DNA of 64,000 bases from Symsagittifera roscoffensis (Eukaryota > Xenacoelomorpha > Acoela > Convolutidae): NCBI RefSeq assembly GCF_963678635.1, contig NC_087070.1:62001-126000 (forward strand), read 5' to 3'. The translations under genes were made by a program, and so were the position numbers. Every line of letters starts with the position of its first letter. The stretch's first letter is position 1. Below, piece after piece: positions 41,461 to 52,114 of the stretch. The notes beneath the pieces are model-generated. The model was not told where the DNA came from. It did not search any database and saw nothing but the letters and a program-made list of their open reading frames with translations.

Positions 41461-43200
41461 TAAAAAAGCCGTCTCAGAGTCGAGAACGTTCTTCCATGAT
41501 TAAGTTGTTCTATGACTAAGTTGTTCTGGAAAGATTTTCTATGACTATAAATAAGCTGTCTCAGAGTCGAGAACGTTCTTCCATGATTAATTTGTTCTAT
41601 GACTAAATTGTTCTGGAATGTTGTTCTATGACTCTATAGAAGCTGTCTCAGAGTCGAGAACGTTCTTCCATGATTAAGTTGTTCTATTACTAAGTTGTTA
41701 TTAAATGTTGTTCTATAACTATAAATAAGCTGTCTAAAGGTCGATAACAATCTTCCGTGATTAAGTTGTTCTATGACTAAGTTGTTCTGGAAAGTTGTTC
41801 TATGACTATAAATAAGCTGTCTCAGAGCCATGAACGTTCTTCCATGATTAAATTGTTCTATGTCTAAGTTGTTCTGGAAAGTTGTTCTATGACTATAAAT
41901 AAGCTGTCTCAGAGCCATGAACGTTCTTCCATGATTAAATTGTTCTATGACTAAGTTGTTCTGGAAAGTGTTTCTATGACTATAAATAAGCTGTCTCAGA
42001 GTCGAGAACTTTCTTCCATCAGTAAGTGGTTCTATGACTAAGTTGCTCTGGAAAGTTGTTCTCTGACTATAAATAAGCTGTCTCAGAGCCATGAACGTTC
42101 TTCCATGATTAAATTGTTCTTTGGCTAAGTTGTTCTGGAAAGTTGTTCTATGACTATAAATAAGCTGTCTCAGAGTCGAGAACGTTCTTCCATCAGTAAG
42201 TTGTTCTATGACTAAGTTGTTCTGGAAACATGTTCTATGACTATAAATAAGCTGTCTCAGAGTCGAGAACGTTCTTCCATGATTAATTTGTTCTATGACT
42301 AAGTTGTTCTGGAATGTTTTTCTATGACTATAAAAAAGCCGTCTCAGAGTCGAGAACGTTCTTCCATGATTAAGTTGTTCTATGACTAAGTTGTTCTGGA
42401 AAGATGTTCTATGACTATAAATAAGCTGTCTCAGAGTCGAGAACGTTCTTCCATGATTAATTTGTTCTATGACTAAATTGTTCTGGAATGTTGTTCTATG
42501 ACTCTATAGAAGCTGTCTCAGAGTCGAGAACGTTCTTCCATGATTAAGTTGTTCTATTACTAAGTTGTTATTAAATGTTGTTCTATAACTATAAATAAGC
42601 TGTCTAAAGGTCGATAACAATCTTCCGTGATTAAGTTGTTCTATGACTAAGTTGTTCTGGAAAGTTGTTCTATGACTATAAATAAGCTGTCTCAGAGCCA
42701 TGAACGTTCTTCCATGATTAAATTGTTCTATGTCTAAGTTGTTCTGGAAAGTTGTTCTATGACTATAAATAAGCTGTCTCAGAGCCATGAACGTTCTTCC
42801 ATGATTAAATTGTTCTATGACTAAGTTGTTCTGGAAAGTGTTTCTATGACTATAAATAAGCTGTCTCAGAGTCGAGAACTTTCTTCCATCAGTAAGTGGT
42901 TCTATGACTAAGTTGCTCTGGAAAGTTGTTCTCTGACTATAAATAAGCTGTCTCAGAGCCATGAACGTTCTTCCATGATTAAATTGTTCTTTGGCTAAGT
43001 TGTTCTGGAAAGTTGTTCTATGACTATAAATAAGCTGTCTCAGAGTCGAGAACGTTCTTCCATCAGTAAGTTGTTCTATGACTAAGTTGTTCTGGAAACA
43101 TGTTCTATGACTATAAATAAGCTGTCTCAGAGTCGAGAACGTTCTTCCATGATTAATTTGTTCTATGACTAAGTTGTTCTGGAATGTTTTTCTATGACTA
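41461..43200 (+). repeat. 870-bp tandem duplication, ten monomers, near identical
   Basis: Comparing 41461-42330 with 42331-43200 base by base I found one difference (AAGATTTT versus AAGATGTT). Divergence resumes abruptly at the ends (TAAAAAAGCC versus TATATAAGCT). The private marker ACTCTATAGA lies at 41631 and 42501, exactly 870 bp apart. This is the freshest duplication I found in the array. Confidence 0.92.
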
Positions 43201-46200
43201 TATATAAGCTGTCTCAGAGTCGAGAACGTTCTTCCATGATTAAGTTGTTCTAATACTAAGTTGTTATTAAATGTTGTTCTATAGCTATAAATAAGCTGTC
43301 TAGAGGTCGAGAACGTTCTTCCGTGATTAAGTTGTTCAATGACTAAGTTGTTCTGGAAAGTTGTTCTATGACTATATATAAGCTGTCTCAGAGCCATGAA
43401 CGTTCTTCCATGATTAAATTGTTCTATGGCTAAGTTGTTCTGGAAAGTTGTTCTATGACTAAAAATAAGCTGTCTCAGAGTCGATAACGTTCTTCCATGA
43501 TTAAGTTGTTCTACGACTAAGTTGTTCTGGAAAGTTTTTCTACGACTATAAATGAGCTGTCTCAGAGTCGAGAACGTTCTTCCATCAGTAAGTGGCTCTA
43601 TGACTAAGTTGTTCTGGAAAGTTGTTCTCTGACTATAAATAAGCTGTCTCAGAGCCATGAACGTTCTTCCATGATTAAATTGTTCTATGACTATAAATAA
43701 GCTGTCTCAAAGTCGAGAACGTTCTTCCATCAGTAAGTTGTTCTATGACTAAGTTGTTCTGGAAAGTTGTTCTCTGACTATAAATAAGCTGTCTCAGAGC
43801 CATGAACGTTCTTCCATGATTAAATTGTTCTGTGGCTAAGTTGTTCTGGAAAGTTGTTCTATGACTATAAATAAGCTGTCTCAGAGTCGAGAACGTTCTT
43901 CCATCAGTAAGTTGTTCTATGACTAAGTTGTTCTGGAAAAGTGTTCCATGACTATAAATAAGCTGTCTCAGAGCCTTAAACGTTCTTCCATGATTAAATT
44001 GTTCTATGGCTAAGTTGTTCTGGAAAATTGTTCTATGACTAAAAATAAGCTGTCTTAGAGTCGAGAACGTTCTTCCATCAGTAAGTTGTTCTATGACAAA
44101 ATTGTTCTGGAAAATTGTTCTATGACTATAAATAAGCTGTCTCAGAGCCATGAACGTTCTTCCATGATTAAATTGTTTTATGGCTGAGTTGTTCTGGAAA
44201 GTTGTTCCTTGACTATAAAAAAACGGTCTCAGAGTCGAGAACGTTCTTCCATGATTAAGTTTTTCTATGACTAAGTTGTTCTGAAACGTTGTTCTATGAC
44301 TATTAGTAAGCTGTCTCAGAGTCGAGAACGTTCTTCCATGATTAAATTGTTTTATGACTAAGTTGCTGTTCTAGAAAGTTGTTCTATGGCCAAAAATAAA
44401 CTGTCTCAGAGTCGAGAACGTTTTTCCATGATTAAGTTGTTCTATGACTAAGTTGTTCTGGAAATATGTTCTATGACTCTAAATAAGCTGTCTCAGAGTC
44501 GAGAAAGTTTTTCCATGATTAATTTGTTCTATGACTAAGTTGTTCTGGAATGTTGTTCTATGACTATATATAAGCTTTCTCAGAGTCGAGAAAGTTCTTC
44601 CATGATTAAGTTGTTTTTTTACTAAGTTGTTCTGAAATGTTGTTCTATAACTATAAATAAGCGGTCTAAAGGTCCAGAACGTTCTTCTGTGATTAAGTTG
44701 TTCTATGATTAAGTTGTTCTGGAAAGTTGTTCTATGACTATAAATAAGCTGTCTCAGAGCCATGAACGTTCTTCCATGATTAAATTGATCTATGGCCAAG
44801 TTGTTCTGGAAAGTTGTTTTATGACTAAAAATAAGATGTCTTAGAGTCGAGAACGTTCTTCCATGATTAAGTTGTTCTATGACTAAGTTGTTCTGGAAAG
44901 TTTTTCTATGACTAAAAATAAGCTGTCTCAGAGTCGAGAACGTTCTTCCATCAGTAAGTTGTTCTATGACTAAGTTGTTCTGGAAAGTCGTTCGATGACT
45001 ATAAATAAGCCGTGTCAGAGCCATGAACGTTCTTCCATGATTAAATTGTTCTATGGCTAAGTTGTTCTGGAAAGTTGTTCTATGACTAAAAAAAACTGTC
45101 TTAGAGTCGAGAACGTTCTTCCATGATTAAGTTGTTCTATGACTAAGTTGTTCTGGAGAGTTTTTCTATGACTATAAATAAGCTGTCTCAGAGTCGAGAA
45201 CGTTCTTCCATCAGTAAGTTGTTCTATGACTAAATTGTTCTGGAGAGTTGTTCTATGACTATAAATAAGCTGTCTCAGAGCCATGAACGTTCTTCCATGA
45301 TTAAATTGTTCTATGGCTGAGTTGTTCTGGAAAGTTGTTCCTTGACTATAAAAAAACTGTCTCAGAGTCGAGAACGTTCTTCCATGATTAATTTTTTCTA
45401 TGATTAAGTTGTTCAGGAATGTTGTTCTATGACTATATATAAGCTGTCTCAGAGTCGAGAACGTTCTTCCATGATTAAGTTGTTCTATTACTAAGTTATT
45501 CTGGAATGTTGTTCTATAACTATAAATCAGCTGTCTAAAGGTCGAGAACGTTCTTGCATGATTAAGTTGTTCGATGACTAAGTTTTTCTGGAAAGTTGAT
45601 CTATGACTATAAATAAGCTGTCTTATAGTCGAGAACGCTGTTCCATGATTAAGTTGTTCTATGACTAAGTTGGTCTGGAAAGTTTTTCTATGACTATAAT
45701 TAGGCTGTCTCAGAGTTGAGAACGTTCTTCCATCAGTAAGTTGTTCTATGACTAAGTTGTTCTGGAAAATTGTTCTATGACTATAAATAAGCTGTCTCAG
45801 AGCCATGAACGTTCTTCCATGATTAAATTTTTCTATGGCTAAGTTGTTCTGGAAAGTTGTTCTATGACTAAAAATAAGCTGTCTTAGTTTCGAGAACGTT
45901 CTTCCATGATCAAGTTGTTCTATGACTAAGTTGTTCTGTAAAGTTTTTCTATGACTATAAATGAGCTGTCTCAGAGTCGAGAACGTTCTTCCATCAGTAG
46001 GTTGTTCTATGACTAGGTTGTTCTGGAAAGTTGTTCTATGACTATAAATAAGCTGTCTCAGAGCCATGAACGTTCTTCCATGATTAAATTGTTCTATGGC
46101 TGAGTTGTTCTCGAAAGTTGTTCCTTGACTATAAAAAAACTGTCTCAGAGTCGAGAACGTTCTTCCATGATTAAGTTGTTCTATGACTTAGTTGTTCTGG

Positions 46201-48277
46201 AAAGTTGTTCTATGATTATAAATAAGCTGTCTCAGAGCCATGAACGTTCTTCCATGATTAAATTGTTCTATGGCTAAGTTGTTCTGGAAAGTTGTTCTAT
46301 GACTAAAAATAAGCTGTCTTAGAGTCGAGAACGTTCTTCCATGATTAAGTTGTTCTATGACTAATTTCTTCTGGAAAATTTTTCTATGACTATAAATAAG
46401 CGGTCACAGAGTTGAGAACGTTCTTCCATCATTAAGTTGTTCTATTACTAAGTTGTTCTGGAAAGTTGTTCTATAACTATAAATAAGCAGTCTCAGAGCC
46501 ATGAACGTTCTTCCATGATTAAATTGTTCTATGGCTAAGTTGTTCTTGAAAGTTGTTCTATGACTAAAAATAAGCTGTCTTAGAGTCGAGAACGTTCTTC
46601 CATGATTAAGTTGTTCTATGACTAAGTTGTTCTGGAAAGTTTTTCTATGACTATAAATAAGCTGTCTCAGAGTCGAGAACGTTCTTCCATCAGTAAGTTG
46701 TTCTATGACTAAGTTGTTCTGGAAAGTTGTTCTATGACTATAAATAAGCTGTCGCAGAGCCATGAAGGTTCTTCCATGATTAAATTGTTCTATGGCTGAG
46801 TTGTTCTGGAAAGTTGTTACTTGACTATAAAATGACTGTCTCAGAGTCGAGAACGTTCTTCCATGATTAAGTTGTTCTATGACTATGTTGTTCTGGAATA
46901 TTGTTCTATGACTATAAATAAGATGTCTCAGAGTCGAGAACGTTCTTCCATGATTAAGTTTTTCTATGACTAAGTTGTTCTGGAAAAATGTTCTATGACT
47001 ATAAATAAGCTGTCTCAGAGTCGAGAACGTCCTTCCATGATTAAATTGTTTTATGACTAAGTTGTTGTTCTGGAAAGTTGTTCTATGGCCAAAAAAAACT
47101 GTCTCAGAGTCGAGAACGTTTTTCCATGATTAAGTTGTTCTATGACAAAGTTGTTCTGGAAAGTTATTCTATGACTATAAATAAGCTGTCTCAGAGTCGA
47201 GATCGTTCTTCCATGATTAAGTTGTTCTATGACTAAGTTGTTCTGGAATGTTGTTCTATGACTATAAATAAGCTGTCTCAGAGCGAGAACGTTCCTTCAT
47301 GATTGAGTTGTTCTATTACTAAGTTGTTCTGGAATGTTGTTCTATAACTATAAATAAGCTGTCTATAGGTCGAGAACGTTCTTCCATGATTAAGTTGTTC
47401 AATGACTGAGTTGTTCTGGAAAGTTTATATATGACTATAAATAAGCTGTCTCAGAGTCGAGAACGTTCTTCCATGATTAAGTTGTTCTATGACTAAGTTG
47501 TTCTGGAAAGTTGTTCTTTGACTGAAAATAAGCTGTCTCAGTGTCGAGAACGTTCTTCAATGATTAAGTTGTTCAAGGACTAAGTTGTTCTGAAATGTTG
47601 TTCTATGGCCATAAATAAGGTGTCTCAGAGTCGAGAACGTTCTTCCTTGATTAAGTTGTTCAATGACTAAGTTGTTCTGGAATGTTGTTCTATGGCTATA
47701 AATAAGCTGTCTCAGAGTCGAGAACGTTCTTTCATGATTAAGTTGTACTATGACTAAAATGTTCTGAAAAGTTGTTCTCTGACTATAACTAAGCTGTCTT
47801 AGAGTCGAGAACGTTCTTCCATGATTAAGTTGTTCTATAATTAAGTTGTTCTGAAAGTTGTTCTATGACTATAAATTAGCTGTCTCAGAGTCGAGAACGT
47901 TCTTCCATGAGTAAGTTGTTCTATGACTAAGTTATTCTGGAAAGTTGTTCTATGACTATAAATAAGCTGTCTCAGAGTCGAGAACGTTTTTCCATGAGTA
48001 AGTTGTTCTATGACTAAGTTGTTCTGGAAAGTTGTTCTTTGACTATAAATAAGCTGTCTCAGAGTCGAGAACGTTTTTCCATGATTAAGTTGTTCTTTGA
48101 CACAGTTGGTCTGGAAAGTTGTCCGATGACTATAAATAAGCTGTCTCAGAGTCGAGAACGTTCTTCCATGAGTAAGTTATTCTATGACTAAGTTGTTCTG
48201 GAAAGTTGTTCTATGACTATAAATAAGCTGTGTCAGAGTCGAGAACGTTCTTCCATGAGTAAGTTGTTCTATGACTA

Positions 48278-48301
48278 TGTGCCATTCTGCCAGATGGCAC
48301 A
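48278..48301. other. Inverted repeat at the satellite/retroelement junction
   Basis: TGTGCCAT and ATGGCACA form a perfect 8-bp inverted repeat around an 8-base loop, starting at the first non-satellite base. It may be part of the LTR terminus. Confidence 0.7.
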
Positions 48302-48722
48302 GCGTAACCTTCCGACGAAGCACGAATCAGAGAGAAAAGGCCTTAACAGCAGAAAGTGCTTGAGAGGAAGGTCGAAGTATTCTGAAATTTTCTATTTTTA
48401 AAATTTCGATTTACAAGTTGATATTTCTCAGAAATACGAAAAACGGCCATTTTGAGCCAAAAAGTGACGAAAATCAGAACAACGACAGATATTTTGAAAG
48501 ACAGTCGTACAATAGACGGAAAATACGAAGCCTCTTATCGTGGCAACAACGCACGATAAGACACTTGTCAGCGGATACTGGTGGAGAAGGAAGCTTCAGT
48601 GGGGAAGGAGTATTCCACGGAACCCTCCCGGGACGCAAATTAGAAGAGATAAGAGCGTTATCGCTGGAATATCACGGGAGCGGAGGCTTGGTCCCCCAGA
48701 GACTGTTTATGTGAAGGGACTG

Positions 48723-48729
48723 TATAAAA
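48723..48729 (+). promoter_or_regulatory. Candidate LTR TATA box
   Basis: TATAAAA, about 445 bp into the candidate LTR. Transcription would start near 48750-48760 and define the beginning of R. Position is plausible; no experimental support. Confidence 0.4.
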
Positions 48730-48857
48730 CTAACTATATAGCTACTTGGATGTCGTGAAACTTTAAATTAACACCGGTATTATTTGATATAGCTAGAAAG
48801 AGGAAAGGGTCAATCTATCTCCAATGGATTTAATATAGAACTGTCACACAAAAACAT

Positions 48858-48863
48858 ATTAAA
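48858..48863 (+). terminator. Candidate poly(A) signal in LTR
   Basis: ATTAAA, a common AATAAA variant, followed about 20 bases later by a GT/T-rich stretch (GTGTTTTT). Lying downstream of the TATA box, it would set the R/U5 border. Confidence 0.35.
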
Positions 48864-49157
48864 ATAGGTTGTTCGAGCCGTGTTTTTAATGACAATCACG
48901 TAGTCTGAGGATCCGAGACTCAGCTATGTGGTTGTGTTCGCATGTAAACGAAAGCTGATCAAAAGTCGTTTGACTGATGGCCTAAAAATGGTAACTTTTT
49001 ACTTAGCCCTAGACAGACCAGAAAGTCAACTGGCAAGGTCGAGACGGTGAAAAGCGAGTAGGATTAAGGTAACTGACGCCTGCCAGTCGTTAATAGGTAC
49101 TTTTTCTACGCTCCGTCGCTGTGTAGTATTTGGGCGAATGTTACATAGACGTTTTTA

Positions 49158-49175
49158 TGGCGCTCCTGGGTGGGC
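49158..49175 (+). other. Primer-binding site, tRNA-Asn type
   Basis: TGGCGCTCCTGGGTGGGC begins with the TGG complementary to the tRNA CCA end. It is complementary to the 3' end of metazoan tRNA-Asn(GUU) as I remember it, except for two adjacent positions (16 of 18). Its place just after the LTR and upstream of gag is what minus-strand DNA priming needs. Confidence 0.55.
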
Positions 49176-49274
49176 CTGTCAAAGGCATAAGACCATCATG
49201 ATCAGCAAGCGTTTCAGCGACGAACCCTCCGCTCCGGGCGTATGCCCGAGTTAGAGGCCTTAATGACCGTTATT

Positions 49275-49310
49275 GTACTGGGGGGAAGGTGCGTACCCTC
49301 CGTCCAGTAC
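49275..49310 (+). other. Stem-loop in leader
   Basis: GTACTGG (49275-49281) pairs perfectly with CCAGTAC (49304-49310). The inside can extend imperfectly through a GGAAGGT / ACCCTCC pairing, so one ACCCTCC copy lies in the stem. Confidence 0.55.
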
Positions 49311-49404
49311 TATTTAGCTTTTTAACTTAGTTAACACCGAAAATTCCGGGGGCCGGAGGGTTAGGTGGGAAATCTAGAGCCCGCTTGTCCTGAGGTCCCA
49401 GGAC

Positions 49405-49553
49405 CAAAAACAATTAAAGAGAAAGCGTAAAACCAAACAAAAATAGGGTATAACCAACAAAAAACTAAAAACAAATTTATTTGAAAACAAAAAAGTACAA
49501 AAAACAGTAAAAAACCGAAAAAAGACCAAAAACAGTAAAAAACATAAAGTGAC
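49405..49553 (+). other. A-rich tract
   Basis: About 150 bases dominated by A with repeated AAAAACAGTAAAAAAC-like units. Simple sequence; no gene seen. Confidence 0.7.
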
Positions 49554-50044
49554 AGTTTGTATGTTATTTCCGGACGAGATGTGATCTGACCTTCCTATTT
49601 GTTGTTGTTTCAGATTGATTTATATCGTTTCTGATAGAAAGATTGTGTGTTTTGGTGAAGGGTTGGATACCCTCCCTCGAGGGTAATTTGAGTGTTTAAG
49701 CACGTTAATGGTGATTTTGCCGGAGGGTAGAGTGGCAAGCTGATCAACGTGTTCCACACTCAACAGGGACATCAGGGACAACATCTACAACGACTGTTGG
49801 GTATCGTTGAAACAATTTTAGTATCGTTCGGGTACTATTTCATTAAAATTTAAGTGGTGGGGGGCACGATTGGCGCGGTCCGATTGTACCCTCCATCGAT
49901 TACAAATTTCCGAGTTAAGGGTCTTAATTCGGGTATTTTGGTGCAAAAGAGAGTATAGTACTATTTATTAACGACTACTTATAGGTTATTATCCTTATTA
50001 CAAATTACTTATCTCCTAATTAGACCCAAGAAACACCCAATTTT

Positions 50045-50067
50045 GTCGAAAATTATCGATTTTCGAC
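50045..50067 (+). other. Perfect hairpin in leader
   Basis: GTCGAAAAT and ATTTTCGAC form a 9-bp stem with a 5-base loop. A related inverted copy (GTCAAATTTTCGATAATTTT) lies at about 50219, so a larger alternative fold is possible. Confidence 0.6.
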
Positions 50068-51119
50068 CAAACTGTAGACCCCCAAATTTTTGGATATCCG
50101 AGCTTTTCCGAACAGCAAAAAGCTTTTATATAGGGAGTAGCTACGTAGTTCAATCCCCCTAACTAAAGAAACCGCGTGAGAAAAGACTCAGTGAAAGTTG
50201 GATAAAACCAAAATTTTCGGTCAAATTTTCGATAATTTTCTGAATTTTGTCAATCTGTTTTGGGGATTGAGTTTTTGAGTTTTTAGAGTTAGAGCAATAA
50301 AATTTTTTGTGTTAAGAGCGTGCTGGCATAACGTGCTCGGCTGCCAGAAAAATTCTTGAGTATCCCTCCGATCAGCTCCGTAGATAGAGCTAACGACTTA
50401 AGGATCGGAAAAGGAAGGAATCGGAGGGTCCAAATTTGATAGTTATTGGCCAAATTTTTGCCTCCAAACCAATTTTGATCCGGTTTCTTGCACTATTCCA
50501 GTGCTGTACAGGGCTACTACGCTCGTTTCAGTTATTTTTAGGCACTTTCGATAGGAATTGCGGGAAAAGTTTCTCAGAACCTATATAGGTGGTAAAAAAG
50601 GGCCATTTGGACAAACACGTTTTTGGCAATTTCTCAAAGACTAGTCATCCAATCGGTATAATTTTGGTACCATAAGTCGACGTTTTGGACCACTTTTCCG
50701 GACCGCAACCGTTTTTGGGTTGTCAATCTCGGAAAAGAAAAATGTTTTAGAATTTGTTGGTTCGGAGGGTCCAAATTACAGGTAACCCTCCGAGCGGCAG
50801 AAAATGTTTATCAAAACACCTTTTTATCCAACTGGGAAGGGTGACCGTGTCAGCCAACCTAGTTTTAAGTCAGTTAGACCGCTTTTGGAGACTTTGTTGC
50901 GGTAACATAACCTTTTTCTTGATTTTTGGGGAACCCTCCGAGGTAACCCACTGGGGTCAGCTAAGGCCCTTAGCAACCCTCCTTAGTGGAAAATTTCCAC
51001 GAGGTTATCCAAAGAAGTTAAGACAGCCCCCCATAGAGAATTTAGCTTGTTTTGACGCTTCCTGAAGTTAATTGAAGGCCCTTCTGAGTGAGGCTCACAA
51101 ATTTGAAAATTTTGGAGGT

Positions 51120-51266
51120 ACCCTCCGAAGTAACCCTCCGGAGCATATTAAGCATCTTATTGACCCTCCTTAGTAAAGATAGGGGGACCCTCCGAAGTGA
51201 CTTGGGTGATTAAGGTACCCTCCGAAGTAGGCTAAGTGTCTTAACAACCCTCCAAAGTAACCCTCC
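51120..51266 (+). repeat. Regularly spaced ACCCTCCGAAGTAA cluster
   Basis: Seven copies with extended consensus ACCCTCCGAAGTAA start at 51120, 51133, 51163, 51187, 51217, 51247 and 51260, spaced 13, 30, 24, 30, 30 and 13 bp. The near-30-bp rhythm suggests local duplication or a spaced binding platform. Confidence 0.8.
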
Positions 51267-51575
51267 GGAGTGTAATAAACCTTCCAAACAACCTTCCTTG
51301 TCAGAAACTTGAGGAAATCTTCTGTGGCAATTTGGGAAACGGAAAAAATCCATTTAATTAAGATCATATTAGGATATTAGGCGTGCTTATTAAAATCATA
51401 AGAGTCCATTTTGACCCGGAAATTCGTGATCGACTTTGGATTCTAGATCGGGTGTATCAGAAGTACCCGAACAAAAAAATGTTTTTTTTTTTATTGTGAT
51501 TTTGGTTGTGTGGTTGCCTTGAGCTACTTAATAGGACAGCTCGGGCAATCGCAGGGCACCTAAAAGAAGACCTCG

Positions 51576-51604
51576 GTGGGTGTGTTAGGCAAATACACAC
51601 CCAC
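51576..51604 (+). other. Strong hairpin in leader
   Basis: GTGGGTGTGT and ACACACCCAC form a perfect 10-bp stem with a 9-base loop. It is the strongest single stem upstream of gag and could be a packaging or translation-control structure. Confidence 0.65.
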
Positions 51605-52075
51605 TTGAGAAGACTGTGTCCTGGGCTTTGTTCTTTCGGATCGTTCCGATAGGGGGAAGTCTTTTTCTTTAAGACTAAGTTTTATTGATCTGTTTCTGAG
51701 TCATCACTGCTTTTTATCAAAGATTGTTTAATTTTAACAAAACAGTGACTTGATAAATTGTGTGGCAATAAATTGATACTGACAAAAGGTCGCTGTCACC
51801 TGTAGGATATTCTTATCTGATTATCTATTGTGTTTGGTGTGTTGATTATCTCTTGTGAAAACTTTGTGATACTGTTATAATATACGACAGGGTTGAGCTA
51901 GCATTATATCAATACTGAGCAGGCCCTGTGTGTGTAACTCTAGCTGAGTCACTAAGATTGTCATTGAGAAACCTAAGAGGCACTCTTGACACTTACGAGA
52001 TCAAGGAGGCAGCGTTAAGTAATTTAACTTGAATTTGTTTGCGGTACGTGTGCATCGCCATTAAATCATACGAAA

Positions 52076-52114
52076 ATGCAAAGTAACAAAGCATGCAGCG
52101 CAGGGACTCGTTAG
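52076..52114 (+). CDS. Short upstream ORF overlapping the gag start
   Basis: ATG at 52076 opens a 12-codon frame ending at TAG 52112-52114, past the gag ATG at 52093 and in another frame. It could lower gag initiation, or be the original gag start with a later frameshift. Both ATGs have A at -3. Confidence 0.3.
   Translation: MQSNKACSAGTR

Larger units (their letters stand above)
43..48277 (+). repeat. 87-bp satellite array, about 550 monomers
   Basis: Head-to-tail tandem repeat with an 87-bp period. For example, the CTAAGTT phase recurs at 121 and 208, and many longer spacings are exact multiples of 87. All monomers I read share one orientation. A consensus monomer, starting at GACTAAGTTG, contains TTCTGGAATGTTG (positions 11-23), TATAAATA (33-40), and the palindrome AGAACGTTCT (57-66). 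It also carries two copies of TTGTTCTATGACTA, a sign of growth from a shorter unit. Variation is mostly single-base, with a recurrent 74-bp form lacking 13 bp (for example near 9089, 11400 and 14509). No gene-like unique sequence interrupts it. It ends abruptly at 48277 against a retroelement. It is probably heterochromatic satellite DNA (pericentromeric or subtelomeric), but location cannot be read from sequence. Confidence 0.97.
48278..49145 (+). repeat. Candidate 5' LTR
   Basis: Starts with TGT exactly where the satellite stops and ends with ACA twelve bases before a tRNA-like primer-binding site. Inside are a TATA box (48723), an ATTAAA signal (48858) and a following GTGTTTTT tract, in the U3-R-U5 order expected of an LTR. 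Length is about 868 bp. It cannot be proven, because the second LTR is beyond the right edge. The exact 3' end could lie anywhere from 49145 to 49157. Short open frames at 48418-48714 and 48540-48758 lie inside it and show no recognisable protein. Confidence 0.5.
49224..51266. repeat. Dispersed ACCCTCC motif array
   Basis: Forward copies of ACCCTCC start at 49224, 49295, 49669, 49888, 50785, 50933, 50976, 51120, 51133, 51163, 51187, 51217, 51247 and 51260, with one more in the LTR at 48622. Reverse copies (GGAGGGT) start at 49355, 49722, 50423 and 50764. Chance would give well under one copy on both strands over this length. Opposed copies could pair in RNA. Confidence 0.85.
49176..52092 (+). 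other. Long 5' leader of the retroelement, no protein gene recognised
   Basis: About 2.9 kb lies between the PBS and the gag ATG, much longer than the few hundred bases usual for such leaders. It has an ACCCTCC motif array, several perfect hairpins and an A-rich tract. Open frames at 50754-51065 (+) and 51170-51367 (-) are short, and their repeated residues come from the ACCCTCC motifs. An AATAAA at 51767 has no LTR context. Confidence 0.6.

Noticed and set aside
43-48277. CRISPR array
   Set aside because: Repeats are contiguous 87-bp monomers with no unique spacers, and no cas genes are present.
17-48401. Dozens of minus-strand ORFs (and a few plus-strand ones) as separate genes
   Set aside because: All are the same satellite monomer read through. 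Their ends fall at random stops or 13-bp deletions, and no gene structure is visible.
48213-48401. Plus-strand ORF crossing the satellite/LTR junction
   Set aside because: Half satellite, half LTR; an accidental fusion frame.
48418-48758. Two overlapping small ORFs right of the satellite
   Set aside because: They lie within the candidate LTR, show no recognisable domain, and overlap each other in different frames.
50754-51367. Small ORFs in the leader
   Set aside because: Their periodic residues are translations of the ACCCTCC repeats; no domain seen.
51767-51772. AATAAA as the LTR poly(A) signal
   Set aside because: It lies 2.6 kb past the PBS; the LTR-internal ATTAAA fits better.
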